A stretch of 64,000 nucleotides of DNA. It comes from Bog-473 sp963736525. GTDB taxonomy: Bacteria; Actinomycetota; Acidimicrobiia; Acidimicrobiales; RAAP-2. The notes beneath the pieces are model-generated. The model did no database searches. It had not been told where the DNA came from and was given only the letters and a program-made list of their open reading frames with translations. Position 1 is the first letter of the stretch, and every line of letters begins with the position of its first letter. This document shows, piece by piece, positions 24,847-33,611 of this stretch. The position numbers were made by a program, and so were the translations under genes. The DNA is taken from the NCBI GenBank assembly GCA_963736525.1, contig CAVTPF010000014.1, positions 186,001-250,000 on the forward strand, written 5' to 3'.

Positions 24847-25329
24847 GTGGACGCCATCCGCCCGGCCCTTCCCGCCGAGCTGGCGCTCCTGCCCGCCCTG
24901 GAGGCGGCGGCCGACACCGTGTTCGAGCCCCTCGGGATCGGGCCGCTGCCCGGTCCGGGCACCATGGAGGAGTTCGCCGCTGCGTTGGTCGTGCTGGTCG
25001 CCGGTGATCCGCCCCTCGGCTTGTGTCGCATCGACGGCATCGCCGGCGGCGCCCACCTCGAACAGCTCTCGGTCCATCCCGACCACGCCGGCCACGGCAT
25101 CGGGCGTGCCCTGCTACGGGCCGGGTGCGCCTGGGCCGCCGCGCACGGCTACCCGGAGCTCACCCTCGCCACGTACCGCGACGTGCCCTGGAACGGCCCG
25201 TTCTACGCCTCGGAGGGCTTCGTCGAGAGGGGGTCCGTCAACGACTTCATGCGTGCCCGCGGCCTGCCGCCCGAGGAGCCCGTCATGACCCGCTTCGGCG
25301 TCCGCGTCCTGATGTGCCGGCGCCTGTGA
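24847..25329 (+). CDS. GNAT family N-acetyltransferase
   Basis: Protein of 160 residues. The GNAT core is clear: HLEQLSVHPDHAGHGIGRALL is the beta4 strand and acetyl-CoA pyrophosphate loop (Q/RxxGxG/A type), followed by LTLATYRDVPWNGPFYASEGF. The acceptor substrate is unknown. GTG 24847 was chosen over an upstream in-frame ATG because that ATG would overlap the divergent gene. The 3' end overlaps the convergent tag gene by 47 bp. Confidence 0.85.
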   Translation: MDAIRPALPAELALLPALEAAADTVFEPLGIGPLPGPGTMEEFAAALVVLVAGDPPLGLCRIDGIAGGAHLEQLSVHPDHAGHGIGRALLRAGCAWAAAHGYPELTLATYRDVPWNGPFYASEGFVERGSVNDFMRARGLPPEEPVMTRFGVRVLMCRRL

Positions 25330-25900
25330 GCTCCGCGTAGCGGAAGCAGCCGACCAGGTGGTCGTTGACCAGCCCGCTGGCCTGAAGGTGGGCGTAACAG
25401 ACGGTCGGCCCGACGAATCCGAAGCCCCGCCGGCGGAGGTCCTTGCTGAATGCTTCCGACTCGACCGACACCGCCGGGAGCTGTGCCGTACGGCGCCACG
25501 TGTTGACCAGCGGCCGGCCGCCCACGAAGCCCCAGATGTAGGCGTCGAAGGTGCCGAACTCCTCCTGCACCTCCAGGAAGGCGCGGGCGTTGCGCACCGT
25601 GGCCTCGACCTTGGCCCGGTTGCGGATGATGCCGGGGTCGCCGAGCAGCGTCTCCACCCGGGCCGGGGTGAAGCGCGCCACCTTGGCGGCGTCGAAGCCG
25701 GCGAAGGCCTTGCGGTAGCCCTCCCGGCGCTTGAGGATGGTCGACCAGCTCAAGCCCGCCTGGGCGCCCTCGAGCACCAGGAACTCGAAGTGGATACGAT
25801 CGTCGTGCACCGGCACGCCCCACTCGGTGTCGTGGTACGCAATCATCGCCGGATCGCTCCCGGCCCACTCGCAGCGCGTCGGCACGTCGCTCTTGCTCAT
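25283..25900 (-). CDS. tag: DNA-3-methyladenine glycosylase I
   Basis: Protein of 205 residues. The Tag pattern is complete: RCEWAGSDPAMIAYHDTEWG at the N-terminus (including zinc-binding Cys and His), FEFLVLEGAQAGLSW, RNRAKVEATVRNARAF, GGRPLVNTW and VGPTVCYAHLQASGLVNDH with the second Cys/His zinc pair. It removes 3-methyladenine from alkylated DNA. The ATG overlaps the stop of the upstream GNAT gene (ATGA), and a TAGCGT hexamer lies 6 nt upstream, so it may be expressed both by coupling and from its own leaderless start. Confidence 0.94.
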   Translation of the reverse strand: MSKSDVPTRCEWAGSDPAMIAYHDTEWGVPVHDDRIHFEFLVLEGAQAGLSWSTILKRREGYRKAFAGFDAAKVARFTPARVETLLGDPGIIRNRAKVEATVRNARAFLEVQEEFGTFDAYIWGFVGGRPLVNTWRRTAQLPAVSVESEAFSKDLRRRGFGFVGPTVCYAHLQASGLVNDHLVGCFRYAELTGAGTSGRGRRSGS

Positions 25901-26511
25901 GGCGCCACGCTAGGGGTGCCATGTGACGCTCCGACCCGGTAGAGCACGTGACGGCGCAGCGGGCTGTCCGGCGGCATGCCCGGGTGGTCGAAGTCGCCGC
26001 CCGCGTCGCGGGTCATGCCGATCCGCTCCATCACGGCTTGCGAGCGGGTGTTGCGCGTGGTCGTGAAGGCGACGATCTCGTCCAGCCCGGTCGCGAACCC
26101 GTGCTCCAGCGAGGCCCTGGCTGCCTCGCTGGCGTAGCCGTGGCCCCAGTGGTCGGGGTGGAGTCGCCAGCCGACCTCGACGGCCGGCGCGCACGGCAGC
26201 GCCGGGTTCACCCGGTGCAGACCGACCATGCCGGCGAACGGCGCGCCGCCGGCCACCTCGACCGCCCACAACCCCCAGCCTTCCCGGGCCAGCTCCTCGC
26301 CGTAGCGCTGCACCATGGCGTCGCTCTGCGCCCGGGTCGGTGACGATCCCAGCGACTCGACGACGAGGGGATGGGTGTTGAGCGCAAAGAAAGGTGCCAG
26401 GTCCACGGCCGTGAACGGTCGCAGCACCAGCCGCGCCGTGGCGATCGTCGGCCCCGACGTCGGCGTCGTCAGGTCCCCGCGCTCGCCGTCGCGGCCGTCT
26501 CGGCCGCCCAC
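25897..26511 (-). CDS. GNAT (RimJ/RimL-like) N-acetyltransferase
   Basis: Protein of about 204 residues with TARLVLRPFTAVDLAPFF at the start of the fold, EVGWRLHPDHWGHGYASEAA at the acetyl-CoA loop and TTTRNTRSQAVMERIGM near the end, the pattern of RimJ/RimL-type acetyltransferases. Acceptor unknown. The only start I find is GTG 26511, which overlaps the 3' end of the upstream acyl-CoA synthetase gene by 43 bp; the first 15 residues are then an unusual Gly/Arg/Asp-rich stretch. It overlaps the tag start by 4 nt. Confidence 0.85.
   Translation of the reverse strand: MGGRDGRDGERGDLTTPTSGPTIATARLVLRPFTAVDLAPFFALNTHPLVVESLGSSPTRAQSDAMVQRYGEELAREGWGLWAVEVAGGAPFAGMVGLHRVNPALPCAPAVEVGWRLHPDHWGHGYASEAARASLEHGFATGLDEIVAFTTTRNTRSQAVMERIGMTRDAGGDFDHPGMPPDSPLRRHVLYRVGASHGTPSVAP
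25907..25912 (-). promoter_or_regulatory. Candidate -10 element of tag
   Basis: TAGCGT on the minus strand ends 6 nt before the tag ATG and is identical to the hexamer in front of the quinone reductase gene. It lies inside the 3' end of the upstream GNAT gene. Confidence 0.35.
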
Positions 26512-28127
26512 CGATAGTCCGCCTTGCCCGAGGGCGAGCGCTGGATCCGATCCACGAACACCACTTCCTTGGGCAGCTTGTAACGGGCGATGTGGGCCGA
26601 GGCGTGCTCCACGACGGACGCGCCGTCGGTCGTGGCGCCTTCGGCGAGCTGCACGATGGCCACCACCTCCTGGCCCCAGCGCTCCGAGGGCCGCCCTGCC
26701 ACCACCACGTCGGCCACGGCCGGGTGGCCGGCGATGGCCCGTTCCACCTCTTCGACGAAGATCTTCTCGCCGCCCGAGTTCACCGTCACCGAGTCGCGGC
26801 CCAGGAGCTCGATCTGCCCATCGGCCCGGTGCCGGGCCCGATCCCCCGGGATGGAGTAGCGGACGCCGTCGATCACGGGGAAGGTGCGCGCCGTCTTGTC
26901 GGGATCACCCAGATACCCGAGCGGCACGTTCCCGGTCTGCGCCAGCCAGCCGTCGCCCTCGTGCCCCGGCTCGAGCACCCGCGTCAGCGTCTCGTCGACC
27001 ACCAGGGTCCCCGGTCCCGGGAGGAACGACCCGACCTCGACCCCGTCCACCGAGGTCGCGTGCATCTGGGCCCCGGTCTCCGAGGAGCCGGCCGAGTCGG
27101 AGATGACGAGGTTGGGCAGCCGCTCGAGTGCCATGGCGCGCACGGCCGGGGTCAGCGGTGCGCCGCCGTTGCCGACGGCGAAGAACGACGAGAGGTCGTA
27201 GGTCTTCTTGTCGAGTTGCAGCACCAGAGGGCGCAGCACCGCGTCACCCACGATGGTCATGGTGTTGGCCTTCTCGCGCTCGACGGTGGACCACACGTCG
27301 TCGGGGTCGACGTGGTGGGTCTGGTCGGGGAAGATCAGCGTGGCACCCTGGGCCATGAGCATGAAGGCCGCCCACTGGGCCGCACCGTGCATCAACGGCG
27401 GCAGGATCATCAGCCGGAGCGGGAAGCTCTCGTGCAGTCGCTCGGTCAGGCCCTCGTAACTGGTCACGATCTCCCAGGTCCCCACCTTCCGACCGCCCAT
27501 GGCGGCCATGAAGATGTCGTGCTGGCGCCACAGCACGCCCTTGGGCATGCCGGTGGTGCCTCCCGTGTAGAGCACGTAGAGGTCGTCGGGGGAGGGTTCG
27601 ACCGGTGCGCCCTCGGGCGAGGATGCGGCCAGTGCCTCCTCGTACCACACCGCCCCGGGAAGGAGGGGGTTGCCCGAGTCGTCCTCGACCTGGAGCAGCA
27701 CCTCGGGGGGCGAGTCCAGCGTGGGCAGCACCTCGGACAGGGTCGGGGCGAGCGTGGAGTGCAGGACCATGGCGCGTGGTCGGGCGTCGTCGAGCAGGTA
27801 CCGCAGCTCCTCGCCGACGTAGCGGTAGTTGACGTTGAACGGCGCGACGCGGGCCTGGTACGAACCCAACATCCCCTCGAGGTACTCGTTGCCGTTGTAG
27901 AGGGCCAACGCCAGGTGGTCCTGGCCCGACTCCCAGCCCTGCAGCTCGCTGCGCTCGCGCTTCGCGCCCAGCCCGCGATCGTGCAGATACGAGGCGAGGC
28001 GGTGCGAGCGCTCCGAGACCTGTCCGTAGGTGAGGCGGCGATCGCGCCACACGATGCACTCCCGGTCGGCCAGGCTCTCGACGAGTGTGTCGAAGACCTT
28101 GGCCAAGTTGAACTGGACGTGGGGCAC
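26469..28127 (-). CDS. Acyl-CoA synthetase (AMP-dependent, ANL superfamily)
   Basis: Protein of 552 residues. The AMP-binding signature is YTGGTTGMPKGV, followed by GGAPLTPAVR, SDSAGSSETG, the hinge and ARHRADGQIELLGRD, NSGGEKIFVEEVE and the C-terminal catalytic lysine in SPSGKADYRW. The enzyme would activate a carboxylic (fatty) acid to its CoA thioester. GTG 28127 is preferred: homologous sequence (VQFNLAKVFD) starts there, and TACAGT lies 8 nt upstream. It is divergent from an aldehyde dehydrogenase gene, so aldehyde to acid to acyl-CoA is a plausible joint route. Confidence 0.9.
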   Translation of the reverse strand: MPHVQFNLAKVFDTLVESLADRECIVWRDRRLTYGQVSERSHRLASYLHDRGLGAKRERSELQGWESGQDHLALALYNGNEYLEGMLGSYQARVAPFNVNYRYVGEELRYLLDDARPRAMVLHSTLAPTLSEVLPTLDSPPEVLLQVEDDSGNPLLPGAVWYEEALAASSPEGAPVEPSPDDLYVLYTGGTTGMPKGVLWRQHDIFMAAMGGRKVGTWEIVTSYEGLTERLHESFPLRLMILPPLMHGAAQWAAFMLMAQGATLIFPDQTHHVDPDDVWSTVEREKANTMTIVGDAVLRPLVLQLDKKTYDLSSFFAVGNGGAPLTPAVRAMALERLPNLVISDSAGSSETGAQMHATSVDGVEVGSFLPGPGTLVVDETLTRVLEPGHEGDGWLAQTGNVPLGYLGDPDKTARTFPVIDGVRYSIPGDRARHRADGQIELLGRDSVTVNSGGEKIFVEEVERAIAGHPAVADVVVAGRPSERWGQEVVAIVQLAEGATTDGASVVEHASAHIARYKLPKEVVFVDRIQRSPSGKADYRWAAETAATASAGT

Positions 28128-28135
28128 GGTCCCGC

Positions 28136-28141
28136 ACTGTA
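28136..28141 (-). promoter_or_regulatory. Candidate -10 element of the acyl-CoA synthetase gene
   Basis: TACAGT on the minus strand ends 8 nt before the GTG at 28127 in a 46-nt divergent gap; no Shine-Dalgarno is seen. Confidence 0.4.
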
Positions 28142-28173
28142 CCGATCCGGGTGGGATCGGCAAAGATCACGGC

Positions 28174-29526
28174 GTGGACGTCCGCAATCCCGCCACCGGG
28201 GAGGTCATCGCCAAGGTCGAGGGGCTGAGCGCGGCGGCGACCGACGCCGCCATAGACCGGGGGGCCGCCGCGTTCGAGAAGTGGCGGTGGGTGGCCCCGG
28301 GCGACCGGGCGCGCCTCCTGCGGCGCTTCGCAGCCGCGGTCGACGCGCACCGTGACGAGCTGGCCGCGTTGGAGGTGGCCAACGCCGGCCATGTCGTCGG
28401 CAACGCGCTCTGGGAGGCGGGCAACGTGCGCGACGTGCTCGAGTACTACGCCGGGGCGCCCGAGCGGCAGAGCGGCCGGCAGATCCCCGTGCCCGGCGGC
28501 CTCGACGTCACGTTCTACGAGCCGCTGGGCGTGGTGGGCGTGATCGTGCCGTGGAACTTCCCGATGGCGATCGCCGGTTGGGGCCTGGCGCCCGCGCTGG
28601 CCGCCGGCAACACCGTCGTGCTGAAGCCGGCCGAGCTGACCCCGCTCAGCGCACGGCGCATCGGCGAGCTGGCGTCGGAGGCGGGACTCCCCGACGGGGT
28701 CTTGCAGGTGCTGCCCGGCAAGGGCAGCGTGGTCGGCGCGCGGTTCGTGACGCACCCCGCGGTGCGCAAGGTGTGCTTCACCGGCTCCACGGAGGTGGGG
28801 CGCCAGATCATGGCGGGCTGCGCGGAGCAGATCAAGCGGGTGACCCTCGAGCTCGGTGGCAAGAGCGCCAACATCGTCTTCGCCGACGCCGATCTCGAGG
28901 TGGCGGCGGCGCGTGCGCCCTCCGGCGTCTTCGACAACGCCGGCCAGGACTGCTGTGCCAGGTCGCGCATCTTGGTGGAGCGGAGCGTCTACGAACGCTT
29001 CATGGAGCTGCTCGAGCCCGCCGTCGCCGGCGTCGCGGTCGGTGACCCCACGCTCGAGACGACGGAGATGGGCCCGCTCATCTCCGAGTCCCACCTCGCC
29101 ACGGTGGCCTCCTTCGTGCCCGAGGACGCCCCGGTGGCCGTGCGGGGCTCGTGCCCCGAGGGTCCGGGCAACTGGTTCGCCCCGACCGTGCTCGCCCCGG
29201 TCGACCCGGGGGCGCGGGCCGCCACCGAGGAGATCTTCGGGCCGGTCGTAGTCGTCATCCCCTTCGCCGACGAGGCCGAGGCCGTGCGGCTGGCCAACGA
29301 CACCCCCTACGGCCTCTCGGGCTCGCTGTGGACGCGCGACGTCGGGCGGGCGTTGCGGGTGGCCCGCGCCGTCGAGACGGGGACGCTGTCGGTCAACTCG
29401 CACTCGTCGGTGCGCTACTGGACGCCCTTCGGCGGGGTCAAGCAGTCGGGGATCGGGCGGGAGCTCGGTCCCGACGCCCTCGAGGCGTTCAGCGACGTCA
29501 AGAACGTCTTCATCAGCTCGGAGTAG
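28174..29526 (+). CDS. Aldehyde dehydrogenase family protein
   Basis: Protein of 450 residues. VVGVIVPWNFPMAIAGWGLA, CFTGSTEVGRQI, the general base Glu226 in TLELGGKSANIVF and the nucleophile Cys260 in NAGQDCCA are all present, as are EEIFGPVVVVIPF and the C-terminal FGGVKQSGIGRELG. It oxidises an aldehyde to the acid with NAD(P). It is about 30 residues short at the N-terminus compared with typical ALDH, which suggests a compact version from GTG 28174. The open frame extends upstream, but this is antisense to the acyl-CoA synthetase. Confidence 0.9.
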   Translation: MDVRNPATGEVIAKVEGLSAAATDAAIDRGAAAFEKWRWVAPGDRARLLRRFAAAVDAHRDELAALEVANAGHVVGNALWEAGNVRDVLEYYAGAPERQSGRQIPVPGGLDVTFYEPLGVVGVIVPWNFPMAIAGWGLAPALAAGNTVVLKPAELTPLSARRIGELASEAGLPDGVLQVLPGKGSVVGARFVTHPAVRKVCFTGSTEVGRQIMAGCAEQIKRVTLELGGKSANIVFADADLEVAAARAPSGVFDNAGQDCCARSRILVERSVYERFMELLEPAVAGVAVGDPTLETTEMGPLISESHLATVASFVPEDAPVAVRGSCPEGPGNWFAPTVLAPVDPGARAATEEIFGPVVVVIPFADEAEAVRLANDTPYGLSGSLWTRDVGRALRVARAVETGTLSVNSHSSVRYWTPFGGVKQSGIGRELGPDALEAFSDVKNVFISSE

Positions 29527-29557
29527 CGGGCGCCCGCCCGCCGCAGGGAGGACAGTC

Positions 29558-30343
29558 ATGCGCGAGACCACCCCGTACGCCCACCGCCTCGCCGACAGGG
29601 TCGCGGTCGTCACCGGTGGCGCCAGCGGCATCGGGCGCGCCATGTGCGAGCGCTTCGCCGCCGAGGGGGCAAGGGTCGCGGTCGTCGACCTCGACGAGGT
29701 GGCGGGGGGAGAGGTGGCGTCCGCCGTGGGCGGCATGTTCGTGCGGGCCGACGTCACCTCCTCCGACGAGGTGGGGGCGCTGTACGGCGAGGTGGCCGCC
29801 CGCTTCGGCGGGATCGACGTCTGTTGCAACAACGCGGGGATCAGCCCGCCCGACGACGACTCCATCCTCGACACCGGCCTCGACGCCTGGGAGCGGGTGC
29901 AGCGGGTCAACCTGACGTCGGTGTATCTCTGCTGCAAGTTCGCCCTGCCGCACCTGTTGGCGCGCGGCAAGGGCTCCGTCATCAACACGGCATCGTTCGT
30001 CGCCGTCATGGGCGCGGCGACGAGCCAGGTCAGCTACACGGCCTCCAAGGGCGGCGTGCTCGCCATGTCGCGCGAGCTGGGGGTCCAGTTCGCGCGCCAA
30101 GGGGTGCGCGTCAACGCGCTGTGCCCGGGCCCGGTCAACACGTCGTTGCTCCAGGAGCTCTTCGCCAAGGACCCCGAGCGGGCCGCCCGACGGCTGGTGC
30201 ACATCCCGATGGGCCGCTTCGCCGAAGCGTCCGAGATCGCCGCCGCAGCGGCCTTCCTGGCCTCCGACGACTCGTCGTTCGTGACGGCCTCCACGTTCCT
30301 CGTCGACGGGGGGATCTCGGGGGCCTACGTCACGCCGCTGTAG
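29558..30343 (+). CDS. SDR family oxidoreductase
   Basis: Protein of 261 residues with AVVTGGASGIGRAMCERF, CCNNAGISPPD, NTASFVAVMG, YTASKGGVLAM (Tyr/Lys) and NALCPGPVNTSL, ending with TFLVDGGISGAYVTPL. The ATG is preceded by AGGGAGGAC, one of the best Shine-Dalgarno sites in the window. The position 31 nt after the aldehyde dehydrogenase on the same strand suggests a two- or three-gene unit in which this enzyme oxidises an alcohol ahead of the dehydrogenase; that link is inference. Confidence 0.9.
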   Translation: MRETTPYAHRLADRVAVVTGGASGIGRAMCERFAAEGARVAVVDLDEVAGGEVASAVGGMFVRADVTSSDEVGALYGEVAARFGGIDVCCNNAGISPPDDDSILDTGLDAWERVQRVNLTSVYLCCKFALPHLLARGKGSVINTASFVAVMGAATSQVSYTASKGGVLAMSRELGVQFARQGVRVNALCPGPVNTSLLQELFAKDPERAARRLVHIPMGRFAEASEIAAAAAFLASDDSSFVTASTFLVDGGISGAYVTPL

Positions 30344-30386
30344 GGGGCGTCACGCGGGTCACAGCCACGCGGATAACAATGGGTCG

Positions 30387-31313
30387 ATGGGACCGACGGA
30401 TGCGGGTGGGGCGGCGGACCCCTTCCCGGTCCAATTCGTCTCGCTCCACGGGCACCAGATCGGGTACCGGCGCGCCGGCCGGGGCCCGACGCTGCTGCTC
30501 CTGCACGGGATAGCCGGGAGCTCACGCACCTGGGTGCCGGCGATGCAGCTGCTGCAGCAGCACTACACGGTGCTCGCGCCGGACTTCTTCGGTCACGGCG
30601 AATCGGCCAAACCCTCAGGTGACTACTCGCTCGGGAACCTGGCCGCCACCATGCGCGACCTGCTGCAGCTGCTGGAGGTCGATCGGGCCACGGTGATCGG
30701 CCAGTCCTACGGTGGTGGCGTCGCGCTGCAGTTCGCCTATCAGTTCCCCGAGCTCTGCGAACGTCTGGTCCTGGTCGACGCGGGCGGGCTCGGACGCGAG
30801 GTGAGCTGGATCCTGCGTCTCGCCACCCTCCCGGCGGCCGAGTTCGTCATGCCGGTCCTGTTCCCCTCCTTCGCCCGCACCTGGGGGGACTCCGTGGTCA
30901 GGTTCTCGCGGGACCTCGGGATTCGCAACCCGCGGGCCGAGGAGGTCTGGAACGCCTACCGGTCCCTGACCAATCCTGAGAACCGGAAGGCCTTCGTCCA
31001 CACGATGCGTGCCGTGATCGACCCGGGCGGGCAGTCGGTGAGTGCCATTGACCGCCTGTACCTGGCGGCCCACATGCCGACACTGGTCGTGTGGGGGGAC
31101 AAGGACAGCATCATTCCCGTGGTCCACGCCTACAAGGTGCACGAGGCCATCCCGAACAGCGAGCTCAAGATCATGGAGGGGGTCGGCCACTTCCCCCACT
31201 CCGAAGAGCCCGTCCGCTTCGTCGAGATCCTCGAGGACTTCCTCCGCACCACGGATCCCAGCCACCTGACGTCGGACCAGAGGCGCGCCCTGCTGCAAAA
31301 GGGGCCCCGCTGA
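30387..31313 (+). CDS. Alpha/beta hydrolase
   Basis: Protein of 308 residues. LLLLHGIAGSSRTW holds the oxyanion hole, the nucleophile is Ser107 in GQSYGGG, the acid lies in WGDKDSIIP and the histidine in VGHFPHSEEP. The PDFFGHGESAKP segment is typical of meta-cleavage-product hydrolases and related esterases. It is cytoplasmic. It follows the SDR by 43 nt. The natural substrate is not evident. Confidence 0.88.
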   Translation: MGPTDAGGAADPFPVQFVSLHGHQIGYRRAGRGPTLLLLHGIAGSSRTWVPAMQLLQQHYTVLAPDFFGHGESAKPSGDYSLGNLAATMRDLLQLLEVDRATVIGQSYGGGVALQFAYQFPELCERLVLVDAGGLGREVSWILRLATLPAAEFVMPVLFPSFARTWGDSVVRFSRDLGIRNPRAEEVWNAYRSLTNPENRKAFVHTMRAVIDPGGQSVSAIDRLYLAAHMPTLVVWGDKDSIIPVVHAYKVHEAIPNSELKIMEGVGHFPHSEEPVRFVEILEDFLRTTDPSHLTSDQRRALLQKGPR

Positions 31314-31827
31314 CCCACGGCCGTGGGCGGGCCCCACCCCATCACCATGGGGAAGAGCTGGGGATGGCGGAGAGGGCGCTTGGGGATGACGTGAAGAAAG
31401 GTGGGGAGAACGTCTGGATTTCGCGAATGCCCATTGACCTTGCGTTGTCCGGAGAGCAACCTGTCTTCAGTTCGGAGACGAGAGCCCACCGAACCTCAAG
31501 CGAGCGCCGCAAGGTGCGAGCGAGGGAAGCTCGAAGGGAAGCCGCAAGGCGGACCGGAGGGAAGCCGAGAGAACGCTGCAAGGCGGGATCGAGGGCTGGC
31601 CGGGCACCCCGCAAGGGGGGCACGACCGGAGTGGGCAGGAGGTCCGGACTGAGGTGGTCCGTGGTGCGTCATGGTGGCTTCCCTGGAGCCGCGGTGGCCG
31701 GCTCGGGCGGGGGTTGTCCGACACGACCCCGGCGCGATGCCAGCGGATCATCATTGACGTGGCCCCGAGGAGCACGGGAGGCTTCGGCCGAACGGTTACT
31801 CGGGGTTGCGTCGCGTCTGGGCCACGG
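31314..31827. other. 514-nt gene-free region between convergent genes
   Basis: No frame here has a recognisable protein or a matching start. The centre (31501-31624) is rich in GCAA-capped hairpins and GGGAAGC repeats and is listed separately. The left part (31314-31500) is purine rich and unremarkable; the right part (31630-31827) contains GTCCGGAC and GGCC palindromes but no clear terminator with a T-tract. Confidence 0.5.
31501..31624 (+). ncRNA. Candidate structured RNA with four GCAA (GNRA) tetraloop hairpins
   Basis: Read on the plus strand, four short stems are each closed by a GCAA loop: GCGCC/GGTGC around 31509-31512, GCC/GGC around 31544-31547, CGCT/GGCG around 31578-31581, and CCCC/GGGG around 31611-31614. 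A fifth stem, CGAGC/GCTCG (31517-31533), closes a GAGGGAA loop. GGGAAGC occurs three times between the stems. On the minus strand the loops would be TTGC, which is not a stable tetraloop class, so plus is the likely sense. It matches no RNA family I can name. Expression and ends are unknown. Confidence 0.35.
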
Positions 31828-32688
31828 TCAGGCCAGCGAGGTCCAGAGGGCGTCCGGGCGTTCGCCCGCCGCGACCTGGCGGTTCAGCTCCGCCTGGACC
31901 AAGGAGAGGTCGTCGGGGTGGGTGACCCCGACGCAGCGGCCCTGGGCGGGCAGCACGGTGAACGAGCTCGTGGTGAGCGACTGGGCGACCACCTCGGGCA
32001 ACAGGACCTCCGACTCCTCCGACGCGTCGACGGCGGCGTCCATGGCGGCCTGCAGCGTCTTGTGGAACTCGGGGGTGAATCCCCACAGGTTCATCGAGAC
32101 GCGGGCGTCCGGCGACAGGGTGGCCGGCTGGCGCCCGTCCCCGGCTGCGAAGCGTCCGTCCGGCGTGGCCGTGACCTGGCGCCGTTCGTGGACGCCGAGG
32201 AGCCGTCCGTCCGCGCCGACCTCGCAGACGCCGCGGGTCACCGGCGAGTAGCCGATCACGGCGTCGGCCAGCCGATAGCCGACCAGCGCGTTGGCGCCGC
32301 CGTGGTCGCGCAGGTGCTCGGCCAGCAGTGCGCACCCGGCGCGGCCGTAGACGTCGTCGGCGTTCCCCACCCCGTAGGCGGTGCCGGCCACGTGGTCGGA
32401 GGCGCACAGGACGGCATGCACCGTGCCCAGCGGCGCGGGCTGCGTGGCGAAGCGCACGTCGACCGCCTCGGGCCACGTGTGCTCCACGTGATAGCGGATG
32501 GCGGGTCCGGTCGAGGGCCCCAGCACCATGACGATCGTGCCGAACCCCGCCGCCAACGCGTCGGAAGCGACCAGGTCGATGACCGCCTCACCGTGTGGTC
32601 CCACCGGCGCCAGTGGCTTGCAGCCTCCATAGCGCTTGGCCCGGCCGGCCGCCAGGACGACGAGCGCCGGGCCCGCCCCGTCGCTCAT
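31828..32688 (-). CDS. NTP_transferase-family sugar-phosphate nucleotidyltransferase
   Basis: Protein of 286 residues. The N-terminus VVLAAGRAKRYGGCKPLAPVG is the nucleotide-binding loop of GlmU/RmlA-type pyrophosphorylases in the variant AAGxxxRYGGxKxLxPVG; GNADDVYG supplies the metal-binding acidic pair, and VSMNLWGFTPEF follows. It probably couples an NTP with a sugar phosphate; the donor and sugar are unknown. ATG 32688 overlaps the KAS III stop (ATGA), making it the last gene of a four-gene overlapping operon of otherwise lipid-type enzymes, an unexpected context. Confidence 0.82.
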   Translation of the reverse strand: MSDGAGPALVVLAAGRAKRYGGCKPLAPVGPHGEAVIDLVASDALAAGFGTIVMVLGPSTGPAIRYHVEHTWPEAVDVRFATQPAPLGTVHAVLCASDHVAGTAYGVGNADDVYGRAGCALLAEHLRDHGGANALVGYRLADAVIGYSPVTRGVCEVGADGRLLGVHERRQVTATPDGRFAAGDGRQPATLSPDARVSMNLWGFTPEFHKTLQAAMDAAVDASEESEVLLPEVVAQSLTTSSFTVLPAQGRCVGVTHPDDLSLVQAELNRQVAAGERPDALWTSLA

Positions 32689-33611
32689 GCGTTCCAGCGG
32701 AAGACGGCGCTCGCCCACGTCATGCCGCCGCCGAAGCCGGTCAGCAGCAGGTTGTCCCCGTTGTGCACGCGGTCATGGGTGATGGCGTCGTAGAGCGCGA
32801 GCGGTATGGAGGCCGACGAGGTGTTGCCGTAGCGGTCGATCACCACCGCCGTCCGTTCCTCGGGTATGCCCAGCCGCTGGCAGGCGGCCTGAATGATCCG
32901 CAGGTTGGCCTGGTGGGGCACCATCAGCGTGATGTCGTCGGGTCCGAGGCCGGCGTCGGCCAGGGCGCGCTCGGCCGAGTCCACCACGACACGCACGGCC
33001 CGGCGGAAGACCTCCTTGCCGTCCATGAACAGGGTGCCGCCGTGCTCGCACTTGAGCAGGTGCTTGAGCGAGCCGTCGGCGTTCAAGTTCCAGCTGAGCA
33101 GGCTCCCGGGGCCGTCCACCGGCTCGACCAGGACGGCGCCCGCACCGTCGCCCACGAGGATGGCGATCTTGCGGTCGTCCATGTCGGTGATGCGCGAGAG
33201 GGTGTCGGAGCCGACCAGGAGCACCGGCCCCGATCCGACGGCGATGAGGCCGGCCACCGTGATGAGGCCATAGACGAAGCCCGAGCAGGCCGCGTTGACG
33301 TCGAAGGCGCCGCCCCGCAGGCCGATGCCGTGTTGCACGGTGGGAGCCGTCCCGGGCACGATGCTGTCCGGCGTCGTGGTCGCCAGCACGAGGTGGTCGA
33401 TCTCCCCGGCACTCCGTCCGGCACAGCTGAGCGCTTCCTGAGCCGCCTCAATGGCCAGGCCGGACGTGGTGCCGCCGATGTGGCGCTCGCGGATGCCCGT
33501 GCGTTCGACGATCCACTCGTCGCTGGTGTCGAGGTTGGCCGCCATGTCGACGTTGGTCACGACCTTGTCCGGTACGGCGATGCCCCATCCGGTGATCCGG
33601 ATCCCCCTCAC
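32685..33611 (-). CDS. 3-oxoacyl-ACP synthase III (KAS III) family protein
   Basis: Protein of 308 residues from a GTG overlapping the thiolase stop. It keeps the complete KAS III triad: Cys109 in DVNAACSGF, His233 in VPHQANLRI and Asn263 in YGNTSSASIP, with the ERTGIRERH and GDGAGAVLVE segments. FabH condenses acetyl-CoA with malonyl-ACP; other family members make alkyl ketones, beta-lactone precursors or quinolones. In this operon with a thiolase and an LLM oxidoreductase, a specialised condensing role is as likely as housekeeping FabH. Confidence 0.9.
   Translation of the reverse strand: MRGIRITGWGIAVPDKVVTNVDMAANLDTSDEWIVERTGIRERHIGGTTSGLAIEAAQEALSCAGRSAGEIDHLVLATTTPDSIVPGTAPTVQHGIGLRGGAFDVNAACSGFVYGLITVAGLIAVGSGPVLLVGSDTLSRITDMDDRKIAILVGDGAGAVLVEPVDGPGSLLSWNLNADGSLKHLLKCEHGGTLFMDGKEVFRRAVRVVVDSAERALADAGLGPDDITLMVPHQANLRIIQAACQRLGIPEERTAVVIDRYGNTSSASIPLALYDAITHDRVHNGDNLLLTGFGGGMTWASAVFRWNA

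Noticed and set aside
25342..25352. GGAAGCAG, the loop motif of small SRP RNA
   Set aside because: It lies inside the tag coding sequence (antisense) and there is no extended stem around it.
27244..30009. Very long minus-strand open frame (921 codons) over the acyl-CoA synthetase, dehydrogenase and SDR genes
   Set aside because: It is antisense or out of frame to three genes with clear catalytic motifs; long stop-free shadow frames are expected in DNA of this GC content.
31636..31655. GTCCGGAC string resembling the first conserved region of RNase P RNA
   Set aside because: The GAGGAAA part before it and all later conserved regions of RNase P RNA are missing; it is a simple palindrome.
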